Shown in pieces: positions 11,111 through 20,551 of a stretch of 64,000 nt of DNA. Made by a program: the position numbers and the translations under genes. Source of the stretch: Agriotes lineatus (taxonomy: Eukaryota > Arthropoda > Insecta > Coleoptera > Elateridae); assembly GCA_940337035.1 (NCBI GenBank), contig CALNHX010003595.1, positions 82,048 through 146,047 of the forward strand. Direction: 5' to 3'. The notes under the pieces were generated by a model. That model did not search any database. It worked only from the letters and a program-made list of their open reading frames with translations, and was not told the origin of the DNA. How positions within the stretch are numbered: the first letter of the stretch is position 1; each line of letters starts with the position of its first letter.

Positions 11111-11962
11111 ATTAAAAGGCAATGGTAAGTAATTTACTTCAGCAGCATTTATTTAACAAAAGTACAATTATTATTTATGTAAAATTTGGCACTCCAAATT
11201 ATTTGTTTTTATTGCATTTTATTACATTTGTGAAAAAAAACTCTTCAAAAGTGAGATTTTGAAATCATGCCATTGGAAATCCATCCACAGCGTGTCGATC
11301 GTGAAATCAAGAGAAGGGGAAAATAAAAATTCTTAGAAAGACCATCTAGTGGAGGTGCTATGTATAAAAAAACTACAGATTGTGATAAGAAGATTCCCTT
11401 TGGCAGAAATGTAATTTATGACTATACAATTCATTTAAGAAGGGGAGGCAGCTCGAAAAGTCGTTATAATTCAAAATGCGGCTGAAATTTAAAATGGCGT
11501 CATACAATGGAATTCTTTGCAATTTGCTTACTAACCATCGCACAAAAGTGTGTTTGTGTCAATTTATATGTTTTTTATGCCAATAAGTTCATTTTTCATG
11601 TTAAAAATAGACTAAGTATCAGTTCATGCGGGCATACAGATGTCCTTCCTGTGTACAAAAGGCAGTTGGTTATAAGAAAATCGAACAAACTCTTCTCAGC
11701 TATCAGCATAGATCAAGCGCACGATTAAAACAATGCTCTAGTGCAGGGGTGGCGAACCTTTATTCATCTACGTGCCATTTTTTCTAAAGAAATGTTTAAT
11801 GAGGCCATGACGTGCCATCAAACAATTTTGCCTTAGTGATTAATGGGGAAAAAATAAAACTAAATACTATCAACTTAAAACTCTTTATTTGCAACAAAAA
11901 ATATACCGGGTGTCTTAAAATGAATTACATCTAGTATGCTTTGAATTTCCCATAATGCAATT

Positions 11963-12078
11963 TAACATTGCCTATGTCAAATTCAAGGTTAGTAGGTTAG
12001 GTTTTCCGTCACTTTTGACACAGACTGGCGCAAAACCTAACCTACTTAACTCGAATTTGACATAGACTTACAGTCTTG
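11963..12078. repeat. Hairpin repeat H1, copy 1 (inside the hAT element)
   Basis: Inverted halves around gacacagactggcgc: tatgtcaaattcaaggttag on the left, its complement on the right, followed by acttacagtcttgc. A second copy with the same parts lies at 15321-15478. It was carried by or inserted into two different hAT-type elements. Confidence 0.75.
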
Positions 12079-12598
12079 CTTCTCCAGACTGCTAAATGTG
12101 TCTGGAATTGAATTCCACGTTTCCATAATTTTGATATTGGCATTTTTACTTATATTACCTGATACATATAGTCTTTCTATTTCATTTAATTCCAACTCTT
12201 TCCTTGTTTCGAAAAATTTTTGAATCCATATTGAACTAGACTGGAAATCAATCAGCTGCATTTCAATTTCTTCAATTTCCAACCAATCAAATTTGGCCAA
12301 GTTCAGTTTATCAAGTGAAGTTACATCAGGATATATAATAAACTGAGAACTGAGAAAATCTCGTTGAAAATTCTATGATTGAAGAATTAATTACCGAATT
12401 AAACCCTCCAGTGACTTTTGCTTGACCTGGTTTTTCATGTAAATCCAAATCTCTGGAGATTTTTTTCAAGTTGGGGAAATTCTTGTAGTTTTTGGTAACA
12501 ATATCGTTACTGAAAACTTGCAGTTTAGCTTCGAAAGAATGAATGAGATCTATCATAACAATAATTGTTTTATTTGCGCATTGAAGCTTCATGTTCAA
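12046..12598 (-). pseudogene. hAT transposase fragment (EPM2AIP1/GTF2IRD2-like type)
   Basis: Two minus-strand open stretches in different frames. 12598-12326 includes MNMKLQCANKTIIVMIDLIH and SFEAKLQVFSNDI; 12300-12046 includes IEEIEMQLIDFQSS and NSIPDTFSSLEK. Intact relatives carry the order LN-KLQGKN-, F-AKL, FP-L, F--RF, E-E-QLEL-DLQ, W---P in the C-terminal half of domesticated or mobile hAT proteins of the EPM2AIP1/ZBED5/GTF2IRD2 type. The catalytic N-terminal part and the dimerisation end are absent; frames are broken near 12310-12360. It could not make a transposase. Confidence 0.65.
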
Positions 12599-13369
12599 CT
12601 CATTGTTAAATATAAATTGTTTCGATTAGGCACCTAAATTCCTTAATTACTGCCGTGCCCAAATTATTTTGTGGCGTGCCATCAATGGCACGCGTGCCAA
12701 TGGTTCGCCACCCCTGCTCTAGTGAATGGAGATGGAGTTGCAGTAGGGTTAACACTGTTAACTGGACCGGAAATTTGTCACTTGATACAAGAGCTTGAGT
12801 GTAAAATTCGGACAGCAGAGTTATTGTTGATAAGGATATCAGTGCATTTGTTTATTTAGCTGAATCAACTGGTATTACACAGTTCCACAGTTTCATTGAG
12901 GAACGCCTGGTAAAAAGTTCCTCAACATTATTTCAGCCTTTGAAAAAGAACAAAATCCCCCTCTTCAGTTCTCCAACAAAAAGCATAAGCAAGAAAAATG
13001 AAACTTTGAAGATTTTAAAAACAGACATCCAGCTGTTTTCCAGGTTCCTAATAGTTACACATAATTGTCAGCTAGATATGCAGGACATTTTAAACTCGAA
13101 AATCAGCGATTTCCGCCCAGTAATGGAGAATTTCGACGCAGTCATAAAAGTGATCTACCACATATTTTAGAGGAAATTGTTGAAAAAAGTGACATTGTCT
13201 TTCCAGGAACCTTCGGTCTTCAAAGACGTTAATTTTAAATGTAAGAGTCAATTTTTGTAAAATCTTGTATTAGTAGGTATTAATAAAAACAGATCTTTGG
13301 TATTCATTCTTCTTAAATTTTACTTTATAAATATGACTTTACGACTTTACAAAAAGTCTCCTATATTAA

Positions 13370-13675
13370 TTACTTCCTTTTACGATAAAGGAAGTATTGG
13401 ATTCACCCCAAAAATTCGAAATTGAGTTTTCAACAGATCTTCACGTTTTAGAGTCCCCTGATCCCAAAAAAACATATTTTTTTTTCATTGGTCTGTGTGT
13501 CTGTCTGTGTGTCTGTCTGTGTGTCTGTCTGTCTGTGTGTCTGTCTGTCTGGGAACAGAATATCTCAAAAACGAAAAGAGGTATGGCGTTGAAACTTCAT
13601 ATATAAGTTTTGTGTATTATGTAGATGAGACAGCAAGCTTTTGAAGAAAATCGCATAACCGGAAGTAGGTGTTTA
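13370..13675 (+). repeat. Dispersed repeat family R1, copy 2, with tetranucleotide microsatellite
   Basis: Opens with the same sequence as 6531-6640, then runs through a (gtct/gtgt)n tract at about 13488-13552 into aacggaagt-like sequence (cataaccggaagtaggtg near 13650). It abuts the truncated 3' end of the Jockey-type element on the minus strand, so it is either the inserted sequence or the truncation neighbour. The peptide frames through the gtct tract (CVCLCVCLSVCL) are microsatellite translation. Confidence 0.65.
13488..13552 (+). repeat. (GTCT/GTGT)n microsatellite
   Basis: Alternating gtctgtct and gtgtgtct units over about 65 bp, inside dispersed repeat R1 copy 2. Confidence 0.9.
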
Positions 13676-13699
13676 CTCTTGTGATTTTTCAGTTTTTTT

Positions 13700-15195
13700 C
13701 GATTTTTTCATAATGACACTTCCCTGTGGAACTCCGGTTAATATGGTGTATAACTTAGATACTTCATCTTGATGTTTAACCATAAAATATTTGTCTGTCA
13801 AGTATGATTGGAGTACTTGGTAGAATGGGGCAGGTAGCTGAATTTTTAGTTTGCTTAGGAGTCCCTGCTGCCAAACCTTGTCTAACGCTTGAGTGATATC
13901 CAAAAAAGCGGCTGAACAATATTTTTTACTTTCAAAGGTGTTATTGATTTGCTCTACTACTCGATGCACCTGCTCGATGGTTGCGTGCTCTTCACGAAAG
14001 CCAAATTGATGCTCAGGTATTAAATTTTTGAGGTGAGGTTTCAGTCTTTTTAAGAATAATTTTTCAAAGAGCTTAGAGAACACTGGCAATAAGCTGATTG
14101 GTCTGTAAGATGACACATCTTCAGCAGTTTTTCCAGGCTTTGGTATAAGGATAATCTGGGAAACTTTCCACTGAGATGGGAAGTGTCCGGTTCTTAGTAC
14201 GGCATTGAATATGTGCGTGATGTTAGTTAAAACTTTTTCTGGAAGGTGTTTAATTAGCGCTGCAGTGATTAAATCGTATCCGGGTGCCTTCTTCGACTTA
14301 AGGTTCCTTCTGATCATATTCTTGACTTCACTGAGTTTAATGACTTTAATGGGGGGAAACATTTGGTGTGGATGGTTTAAGACAGAAGTGATTTCTCTTT
14401 CTTCTTCCTCTGAAATTTCTGGTGGGAAGGGTTGAAAAACTTTTTCCAGGTGTTCGGCGAAAGTATTGGCTTTCTCTTTGTCGGTTCTTGCCCACGTTCC
14501 ATCATTTTTCCTAATGGGGGGGGGGGGGACGTTATCTTGGTTTTTCTTGATTTTGGCGGTAGCTCTCCAGAGAGAGTATTCAGTGGTCTCTTTTGGTGTT
14601 AGGCGTTCTAGGTAATTCTGAATCTCTAGATTTTTTTCATTGTGGAGTATTTCCTTAAGGTTTCGTACTGCTTCGTTAACTCTGGTCTTATCTTGTCTGG
14701 ACCTAGTTGCCATCCAGAGCTTCCTTAACCTCCTCTTCTTGAGGATAGCCTCTTTCACTGAGTTGGAACAGTCTTGGGTTTTTGAATTGTCAGTAACTGG
14801 AGGTGTGGCTTCCCAAGTTGAATATTGTATGTTTTGTATAAGGTGTTCTACGGTTGTATCTATTTCATCTGCGGATTTAAGTAAAATACTAGTATTTATC
14901 CTTTCTTCCAGGAGTTTATTAAACAGGTCCCAGTCAGTTCTTTTATTGGACAGAGTAACTGGTTTCTGCTTCGAGATTTTATTTGACCTTAGTTGTTACT
15001 AGAAGGGGAGAATGATCAGATGAAAGGTCATAGTTTTCCTCTATTAGCAATCTGTTAAGTGATAATCCTTTGATGACGCAAAAGTCAATAACATCTGGGA
15101 TATTATTTGAGTCACTTGGCCAATACGTGGGTTTGCCAGTTGATAAAACATTTGCGTTGTTTTTGTTTAGGTATTTAACGAGTTCTCGTTCCCTA
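13700..15195 (-). pseudogene. ORF2 of Jockey-type element: end of endonuclease and N-terminal two thirds of RT
   Basis: Directly left of the double insertion the endonuclease C-terminus reads PTYWPSDSNNIPDVIDF and SSDHSPL (the SDH catalytic motif of APE-type endonucleases) at about 15130-15005. After a linker, the RT follows: IILIPKPGK and SYRPISLLP (motifs 1-2), HQFGFR, then AAFLDITQALDKVW (motif A, catalytic D) and GVPQGSV (motif B) near 13730. The next residues, IMKKSKKTEKSQE, no longer resemble RT, so the YADD motif is lost by truncation. The 361-codon stretch 14758-13673 is open but begins at GTG; the true frame continues upstream to the endonuclease with at least one break near 15000. 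A run of 13 G (14516-14528) encodes a proline tract. It cannot produce active RT. Confidence 0.8.
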
Positions 15196-15203
15196 GGCGT
15201 TAT

Positions 15204-15582
15204 CAGAGCCAGTAGATATAGAGAGTACCGCCACGTCCGCCATGTTTATTCCTCTGACATATGCGTCACTTTGAGGTTTGTAACACAATTCCGTCAACGT
15301 GACGTTTGTTGGCAATCCAAAACTTTACTTAAAATTGACAAGACTGTAAGTCTATGTCAAATTCGAGGTTAGCAGGTTAGTTTTTGCGTCAGTTTTGACA
15401 CAAACTGGCGCAAAACATAACCTGCTAACCTCGAATTTGACATAGACTTACAGTCTTGCCAATTTCAAGTAAAATTTTAGACATACCTCATTCAGTCATT
15501 GCTGGTGGGAACAAAAATGGCGGCGATAGCGGCATTTTCACGGATCAAAGAATGGCGGTACTCTCTATATCTACTGGCTCTG
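15204..15582. mobile_element. hAT-like MITE with 30-bp perfect TIRs and 8-bp target duplication
   Basis: Both ends begin CAGAGCCAGTAGATATAGAG when read inward, and the match continues perfectly for 30 bp. Flanks are ggcgttat at 15196-15203 and 15583-15590. The 379-bp interior is non-coding and includes hairpin repeat H1 copy 2 (15321-15478). The insertion lies in the endonuclease region of the Jockey-type ORF2: without the insertions that region reads G-S-R-L-I-T-P-R-E-R-E across the join. Confidence 0.9.
15321..15478. repeat. Hairpin repeat H1, copy 2
   Basis: Inverted arms: aagactgtaagtctatgtca and aattcgaggttagcagg on the left are mirrored on the right as cctgctaacctcgaatt and tgacatagacttacagtctt, around a ttttgacacaaactggcgc centre. 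Longer arms than copy 1 (it also includes aaaactttacttaaaattg versus caatttcaagtaaaatttt). Confidence 0.8.
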
Positions 15583-15590
15583 GGCGTTAT

Positions 15591-16850
15591 TACAGTGGCT
15601 ATATACAAGACAGTGTGGCCATAGGGATGTCTTCGCCGCTATTGGTCGACGCGAATATCCGCCATTAACAGGCAAAATATTTAGTTACTTTTAAGTTGTT
15701 CTCAAAGAGGTTGGTAGAACCTGGTCATTTGATTATGGAAGAAAATAAAACCTTTCAAATCTGACAATTGTAAATTGTCAGTGTCAAATAATTCATTAGC
15801 GTCACAAGCGGGTCAAATTTTATCATCTATTGCCCTGAAAAACTAATATTCTGAACAGTATTTAAATGTGACAATTTATAATTATGCTATTGCTGTAATA
15901 GCACAAGATGCGTTCGACTTGGAATATATGATAAAGAGATTACATCGGTACTACGATAAATGGGGCCTTAGCATAAGTTTAGAGGAAACGGAGTATTTAG
16001 TAGTCAACTCGAAAGCACAATATGAAGTATTAATAAATGAAGATGTCGCAGTAAGACAAGTAGAAAGGTTTAAATACCTCGGTGCTACAATACAATCGAT
16101 GAAAAAGGTTTGGGAACAGAAGAGATCAGAACTCGAATAGTACAAAGTACTTAAAATCAATTTGATGGGACAATACTGTCTCTAACAAAAACAAAAAAAG
16201 AATAGGTAAAGTAATGGTAGAGTCGGTGCTATGTTATGGCAGTGAGGTATGGACTGTAACAGCGGAAATGAAACGAAGACTAAACACAGTTCAAATGGAC
16301 AAAAAAAGCGCAAAGATATCGAGACGAGATAGAGTGACGAACGAGGAAATAAGACGCAGAATGGAGGCACCAGTATCAGTTGTGGACAGAATTGGAGAAT
16401 GGAGGAGACGACGTGGCTTATGAAGATCTTTAAATGGTCGCCGTCAGTTAAGAAAAAAAGAGGTAGACCACGCAAACCGTGGAATGAGGGTATTCGGAGA
16501 GCCATGGAGGAACCTGGAAGAAGACCAAGCACAGAACAGGGAGGTTTGGAGACAGGGAACAGGAAGACGGCATTTAGCTGTATTGTAAACTAGCATAACT
16601 GAAACCGGTTGTAAACTTCATGTAACACATTAAAGCACTACGAACGAACGCCAATGAGAAATGTCAATGTCCAAAAATAACACTGCACGTGTAACTAACA
16701 TCAACTAGTTAAAATAACTAGCGCCAAAATAATGACCACTCAAAAACGTTCGATTATTTCGAAAGGCACTGTATATCTTTACGCTCAAATTTGCCTGTTA
16801 ATGGCGGCCAACAATCGTATGGCCACACTGTCTTGTAGATAGTCACTGTA
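15591..16850. mobile_element. 1.26-kb TIR element (8-bp TSD) carrying an RTE-type RT fragment
   Basis: The left end reads tacagtggctatatacaag and the right end, read inward, tacagtgactatctacaag; the similarity runs on through acagtgtggccat, and ccgccattaacaggcaaa follows on both sides. Flanks are ggcgttat at 15583-15590 and 16851-16858. The left flank doubles as the right flank of the neighbouring MITE, so the 8-mer occurs three times in a row with two elements between. The interior is mostly the 3' part of an RTE-type non-LTR retrotransposon. No transposase seen, so mobilisation would have been in trans. Confidence 0.8.
15868..16590 (+). pseudogene. RTE-type non-LTR retrotransposon RT C-terminal fragment
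   Basis: The plus strand carries, across three frames, the C-terminal region typical of RTE-like insect ORF2 proteins. First VIAQDAFDLEYMIKRL and YDKWGLSISLEETEYLVVNS (just after the RT catalytic motif, which is corrupted here to IYNYAIAV), then RFKYLGATIQ, then VESVLCYGSEVWTVT and RRDRVTNEEIRRRME, then KRGRPRKPWNEGIRRAMEE near 16455-16515. Frame changes near 16140 and 16400 break it. It lies inside the TIR element 15591-16850, either captured by it or inserted into it; no TSD of its own was recognised. Confidence 0.8.
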
Positions 16851-16858
16851 GGCGTTAT

Positions 16859-17305
16859 TAGACGCGAACCCCATCTATGGTGTTTGGCGTTGTAGTCGCC
16901 ACCCACCAAGTATCTGTTTCCCAAGGTAGCAAAGAATCGGGAGTATGTGTCTTCATTAGTTTTGTGTCTGGGAGGACAATAAATTGCTGAAATATTTATT
17001 TCACCGTATTTATTATTTATAATTATATTTGTAGCTTGTATTTCCGCCGTTTGGTACTTATGACTTTTGTGATGTTTGACTGAATTGCTTATAATAACGG
17101 CTGATCCCCCATGCGCGGTACCGTCCGGATGTTTAGTATCATATATAGCATATCCATGGATATGTAGGTAACTGCAGTTGGTGTAGTGTGTTTCTGAAAC
17201 TAACATTAAGTCAATGTCATGTACTCTTAAGAATGCCGATATTTCTGGCTCGTGGTTTACCAGGCCATTAGCGTTCCATATTGCTAGTTTCAGGTTTATA
17301 TCCAT
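16859..17305 (-). pseudogene. ORF2 N-terminus of Jockey-type element: APE-type endonuclease (first part)
   Basis: Starts ATG at 17305 (MDINLKLAIWNANGL), directly after the ORF1 stop (TAA 17308-17306), a zero-base spacing. Endonuclease landmarks: IWNANGL (Asn), LVSETHYT (catalytic Glu), GGSAVIIS, ISAIYCPPRHK, and VGGDYNAKHHRWGSRL (Asp and Asn). The frame is native up to G-S-R-L-I-T-P, where the target duplication begins; the open frame running on to 16754 reads insert sequence and is not ORF2. The remaining endonuclease is found beyond the two insertions at about 15195. Endonuclease would nick target DNA for retrotransposition; this copy is dead. Confidence 0.85.
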
Positions 17306-18635
17306 TTACAGTTTGTTGAGGAGCTTGGTTATTATGGACATCATAGTATCCATCCTCTCACCCATTTTCTCAATTAGTTTTTCAAGCTTGTCTAGTCTAT
17401 CATTGGGTTGTGTGACGTTAATATCGACGGGTGGTAGTCTGTTAGATGTGGCTTCACCTTTAAGGGCTGACGAGAAGGAAAGTCCTTCAGTAACTTTTCT
17501 AGAGTTGGTTGGAATTGAGTTTTGGCTCGGTATTTTAGGTCGTAGTGCCGGGAATTTGTTTTGTTGCATTTTTTTGTAAAAATCGCAGCCCTTGTAGTTG
17601 GCTGGATGATTGCCTTTGCAAAGTGCGCATATTATGTCTTCTTTTTTGGTAATTTTGCATTGTGTACTACTGTGGCATTTGCCACATTTTATGCACCTTT
17701 GATTGTGAGCACAATATTTCTTAGTACCTATGTCCCAATCTAAGGCAGTTGGCACATTGGGGAATTACCCTCGTTTGTCTAAGAGGTTCAACAGCAATTT
17801 TGCAATATTGCAAATATTTCATATCATATATATCTTTGTTGTTGTCTTGAGGTTCTAAATCTAGGAAGAACATAGGTAACGAACGGGCTTTTCGTTTTTC
17901 TGCTTATAACATTAATAATTTGTCTGACTTTGTGTCCAAGTTTGTTTATTTCTTGGGTCATGCTAGGAATGCTAGTTGTTTCGTGTAGGTTTTTGATTAC
18001 TACCCGAAAACTGCGTTCTTGGAGTAACTGGTAAGTATGGTGTTTGACATCATGGAGTTTCAGTTCTTTTATTGTAGCTCGATATGCTGCAATATCTTTA
18101 GTCATCAGTTTGATATTATTTTTAGCTATTATTTTTATAGTGAACTTGTCTTGTATTTCTCCATTCCTATTTAACATCTCTGTTAGTTCTTTAATTATTA
18201 CTACATCTTCGATAAATATCGGAGGTGTTTTAACATTGTCCGTATCTTCAGGTGTCGTTTTTGTGGTGATTAATTCTTCAGTATTCTCTGGAGCATCCTC
18301 CAGGATTTGGAATCTGTTTTTAGGATTTATCACTGGCTTTTTAAAGTCTGTGATAAGTTTTTGTTTAACGTTTCTCGGATTAATTTCCGGAGAATTTCTT
18401 TTACTTTTTCGACTTGTTTTGGTTTTCCAAAGTTTTTAATAAAATCTTCTTGCATCTTACGGGCAATTTGATATGCTCGCGTCTCAATTTCTTGTTCATC
18501 CGTATTTTTTCCCTCATTGTTCGTTTCTATTTCCGCCTGGCTAGGTTCTATAGACTTTGTTGGTTGTTTTATTATTGTATTTACGTTATCATTCGCACTG
18601 GTGGCCGTTTGATAGGCCTGGCCTTGCTGCAGCAT
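17306..18635 (-). pseudogene. ORF1 (gag-like) of Jockey-type element, frameshifted
   Basis: Three successive minus-strand stretches in different frames. 18635-18330 is a charged N-terminus; 18333-17824 contains the region seen before C2HC knuckles in Jockey ORF1 proteins (RSFRVVIKNLHETTSI); the frame then shifts near 17870 to give FFLDLEPQDNN and PQCANCLRLGH, and near 17730 to CAHNQRCIKCGKCHSSTQC and ICALCKGNHPANYKGC. The last three form CCHC-type zinc knuckles. A coiled, hydrophobic-heptad C-terminus (LDKLEKLIEKMGERMDTMMS) follows and ends in TAA next to the ORF2 ATG. Role in the family: RNA-binding nucleocapsid-like protein. Two or more frameshifts make it non-functional. Confidence 0.75.
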
Positions 18636-18660
18636 GCTCGATTAGCATTGCCTACGAGCC

Positions 18661-19371
18661 GCGGTTATACCTGACTGGTTGTGCGACGGCTGCCCAGTCC
18701 GCGTGATTACTAAATAAATAGGTGTACTCACAGGTTTTCTTGCTTGGTAGTCCATTTAATTTTGAACAGCGATACACACAATTAGGAACTCTCTTGCACA
18801 ACTTCCCGGTTCATCCATTTATGACCCTCCAATTAAAGTAACTTCTTATAAATTGTAATACCAAAACTAAGTCAATTATATCCAATTCGTATTATTCTGC
18901 TTCTTATTCTTCTTATTATGTAGTTATACCATATTGCAACTTCTCTTGAGTAACTATTATTTTATACTTGTAATATTTCACCTGATTTCACCTCGCAAAA
19001 TTTTATTATTAACCCTTTTATTTAATCCAAACTCATTTTAAATAAGTAGGGCCAAATATCTATTTTATTTTCACTAAAGTATCAAAATTACATGTTGTTT
19101 TTGAATTCGTTATTTTCTCAATAATGATAACAAAATTTCATTTCTATCTAAGTTACAATTATTTCTGCCATCTTAATCCCAAGCTTTTCTGAATGCTACC
19201 CACTTCATTATTTCTTACAATAAAATTTATTTTTGTCACATGCAACATGAACTTGTATTAATTATTATTCCATTTTACAACCATCAAATAGTACTCAAAT
19301 GCTATACCTTTCATTCTAATTTACCTCCAACCTTAAATTCCATCAATGGTTTTCAATTGAACAATAGTAAT
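18661..19371. other. Jockey-type 5' leader, then intergenic
   Basis: About 18661-18790 is GC-richer and probably the 5' leader of the minus-strand element (no clear TSD). The rest is AT-rich with no feature supported. Confidence 0.4.
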
Positions 19372-19878
19372 TTTTCGTACACTAGCATTGAAAGAGCTGC
19401 TTTGCCGTACAATTTATTGATTAGAAAGTTACCATTTGCGGTATTCGTACGGCAAAGTAGCACTTTGCCGTACGAATTTTACATTTCCTTAGTTACAACA
19501 CATATAAAACGTTACGTACATAATAATATTACTCTACTTATTTGCTATATACGAGGATAAATTTAGTATTCCTTTTTGTATGCTATTGTACGAAAAAATA
19601 TTATACGAAACTCGTATGAAAGTGGCTTTTCCATACTCGTCTCGAAATTCCGGACTCGGCCTAACGGCCTCTTCCGGAAACATCTCACTCGTACTGAAAA
19701 GCTCCACTTTCTATACTTGTAACGTAAATTACTATTTTCGTACACTAGCATTGAAAGAGCTACTTTGCCGTACAATTTATTAATCAGAAAGTTGCACTTT
19801 GCGGTATTCGTACGGCAAAGTAGTATTTTGCGGTATTCGTTTCCTTAGTTACAACACATATAAAACGTTACATACATA
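19372..19878 (+). repeat. Direct duplication (two ~150-bp copies) flanking a GC-cored hairpin
   Basis: Copy A 19372-19524 and copy B 19733-19878 share tacactagcattgaaagagc, ctttgccgtacaatttatt, gcggtattcgtacggcaaag and ccttagttacaacacatata. Copy A also has a 33-bp palindrome with a 3-nt loop (19444-19476, ttcgtacggcaaagt on the left arm). Between the copies lies the hairpin at 19612-19715. Confidence 0.75.
19612..19715. mobile_element. GC-cored hairpin element (type b)
   Basis: Arms meet at ggcc-taac-ggcc (19658-19669). Left gtatgaaagtggcttttcc and ccggactcggcc are mirrored by ggcctcttccgg and gaaaagctccactttctatac. Same plan as hairpins near 10977, 23666 and 24233 but with unrelated arm sequence. 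Confidence 0.65.
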
Positions 19879-19880
19879 TA

Positions 19881-20498
19881 ACCACGGCCTGCTGAATTGT
19901 GTGACAAACGTCACTTTATACGGCCTGGGCATGTTTTCATTTCTGAGAAAATGCCAATTTTGGCCGTTTTGGCGCTACATACCCACGATGACATTTAAAT
20001 TTAAATGACAGCGGCTGTCAAGACAAATACGTGTTTTAACAATGATTTTTCAAATGCAGTATCAGTAAAATAAGGCCCTATTGTTTTGAATTTAATGTAA
20101 ATATGAATGGTGTAATGTATTTACAGTGCCGTGTAAGTAATACATCTTAGAGATTACAGTTTTAATATTGTTCTTGAGAGAGGTTTTGAGCTCCAAGAAT
20201 TTGTAGTTAAAGACAAAGTAATATTTTCTGGCAGGTATTTTTTGGATAGCTCACAGATTCGCTCTAAAATAGAATGTGATATGCAGATAATCGTATTATT
20301 CTTATAAATTTGGAAGATGTTACTAGGTGGTAATAGTAATTGTCATAGTAGGACTAGTAACATTGTATAACTTATGATTAGCTGTATAATAAATAACCAT
20401 TAGAATATAATGCAATGTACAGTTACGGACACCTCAAAGTGCACGGTTTTTTGTTACTATGGTTATTTTTGGGATTTTTCGGCTTATTAAATGGGGGT
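19881..20498. other. Intergenic, nothing recognised
   Basis: No supported feature. The retroelement downstream has no recognisable gag or LTR here. Confidence 0.4.
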
Positions 20499-20550
20499 TT
20501 CTCCAGTGGCGTTGCTCGTGATTATAATCACGAGCAACGCCACTGGAGAA
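20499..20550. repeat. Perfect 52-bp palindrome without a loop
   Basis: The left half ends ggcgttgctcgtgatta and the right half begins with its exact complement taatcacgagcaacgcc; no spacer. It sits immediately in front of the first recognisable gypsy protease codons, so it may be a truncation or fold-back junction. Confidence 0.9.
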
Positions 20551-20551
20551 T

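Larger units (their letters stand above)
11744..12716 (-). mobile_element. Non-autonomous hAT element with perfect 8-bp target duplication
   Basis: Starts CAGGGGTGGCGAACC and ends with the inverse GGTTCGCCACCCCTG. It is flanked by ctctagtg at 11736-11743 and again at 12717-12724, the 8-bp duplication typical of hAT elements. Subterminal gtgcca/tggcac motifs lie inside both ends. At 973 bp it is far too short for a full transposase; it keeps only part of the transposase 3' coding region on the minus strand (12600-12046) and carries an inserted hairpin repeat at 11963-12078. Confidence 0.9.
11620..13175 (+). pseudogene. Decayed member of an uncharacterised multicopy metazoan protein family, split by a hAT element
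   Basis: Before the insertion the plus strand reads RKSNKLFSAISIDQAHD (about 11675-11728); after it, NGDGVAVGLT ... GPEICHLIQELE (12725-12800) and then NKIPLFSSPT ... LKTDIQLFSRF (about 12950-13050). I recognise this order (SAI-IDQAHEQNN, KGDGGAVGLTE, GPE-ARL-EFE, NKLPLFS, LFSRLYI) from a multicopy family of unnamed proteins in insects, cnidarians and molluscs; I know no function for it. Stops, frameshifts and missing blocks make this copy dead. The interruption is the hAT element at 11744-12716, whose 8-bp duplication lies within the ancestral frame. The N-terminal part is probably still present to about 11270 but is too eroded to place. Confidence 0.5.
13690..18660 (-). mobile_element. Jockey-type non-LTR retrotransposon, 3'-truncated and carrying a double insertion
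   Basis: On the minus strand, in order: 5' leader (near 18660-18790), ORF1 with zinc knuckles (about 18635-17306), ORF2 endonuclease (17305-16859, continuing 15195-15000) and reverse transcriptase (to about 13715). The RT stops just after the GVPQGSV motif, so the catalytic YADD block, the C-terminus and the 3' UTR are missing. The element is interrupted at 15204-16850 by two elements with 8-bp duplications. Several frameshifts show it is dead. Family: Jockey clade, from the gag-like ORF1 and the EN/RT motif style. Confidence 0.8.

Noticed and set aside
13397..13606. Small Cys/Val-rich protein
   Set aside because: The peptide is a translated (gtct/gtgt)n microsatellite within dispersed repeat R1.
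15591..16850. Tc1/mariner element with a TA duplication (tacagtg...cactgta)
   Set aside because: The TA-flank interpretation does not restore the retrotransposon reading frame, whereas an 8-bp ggcgttat duplication does.
19372..19878. The two ~150-bp direct copies as LTRs of a small retroelement
   Set aside because: There is no tg...ca boundary, primer-binding site, polypurine tract or coding interior; the 208 bp between is a hairpin.
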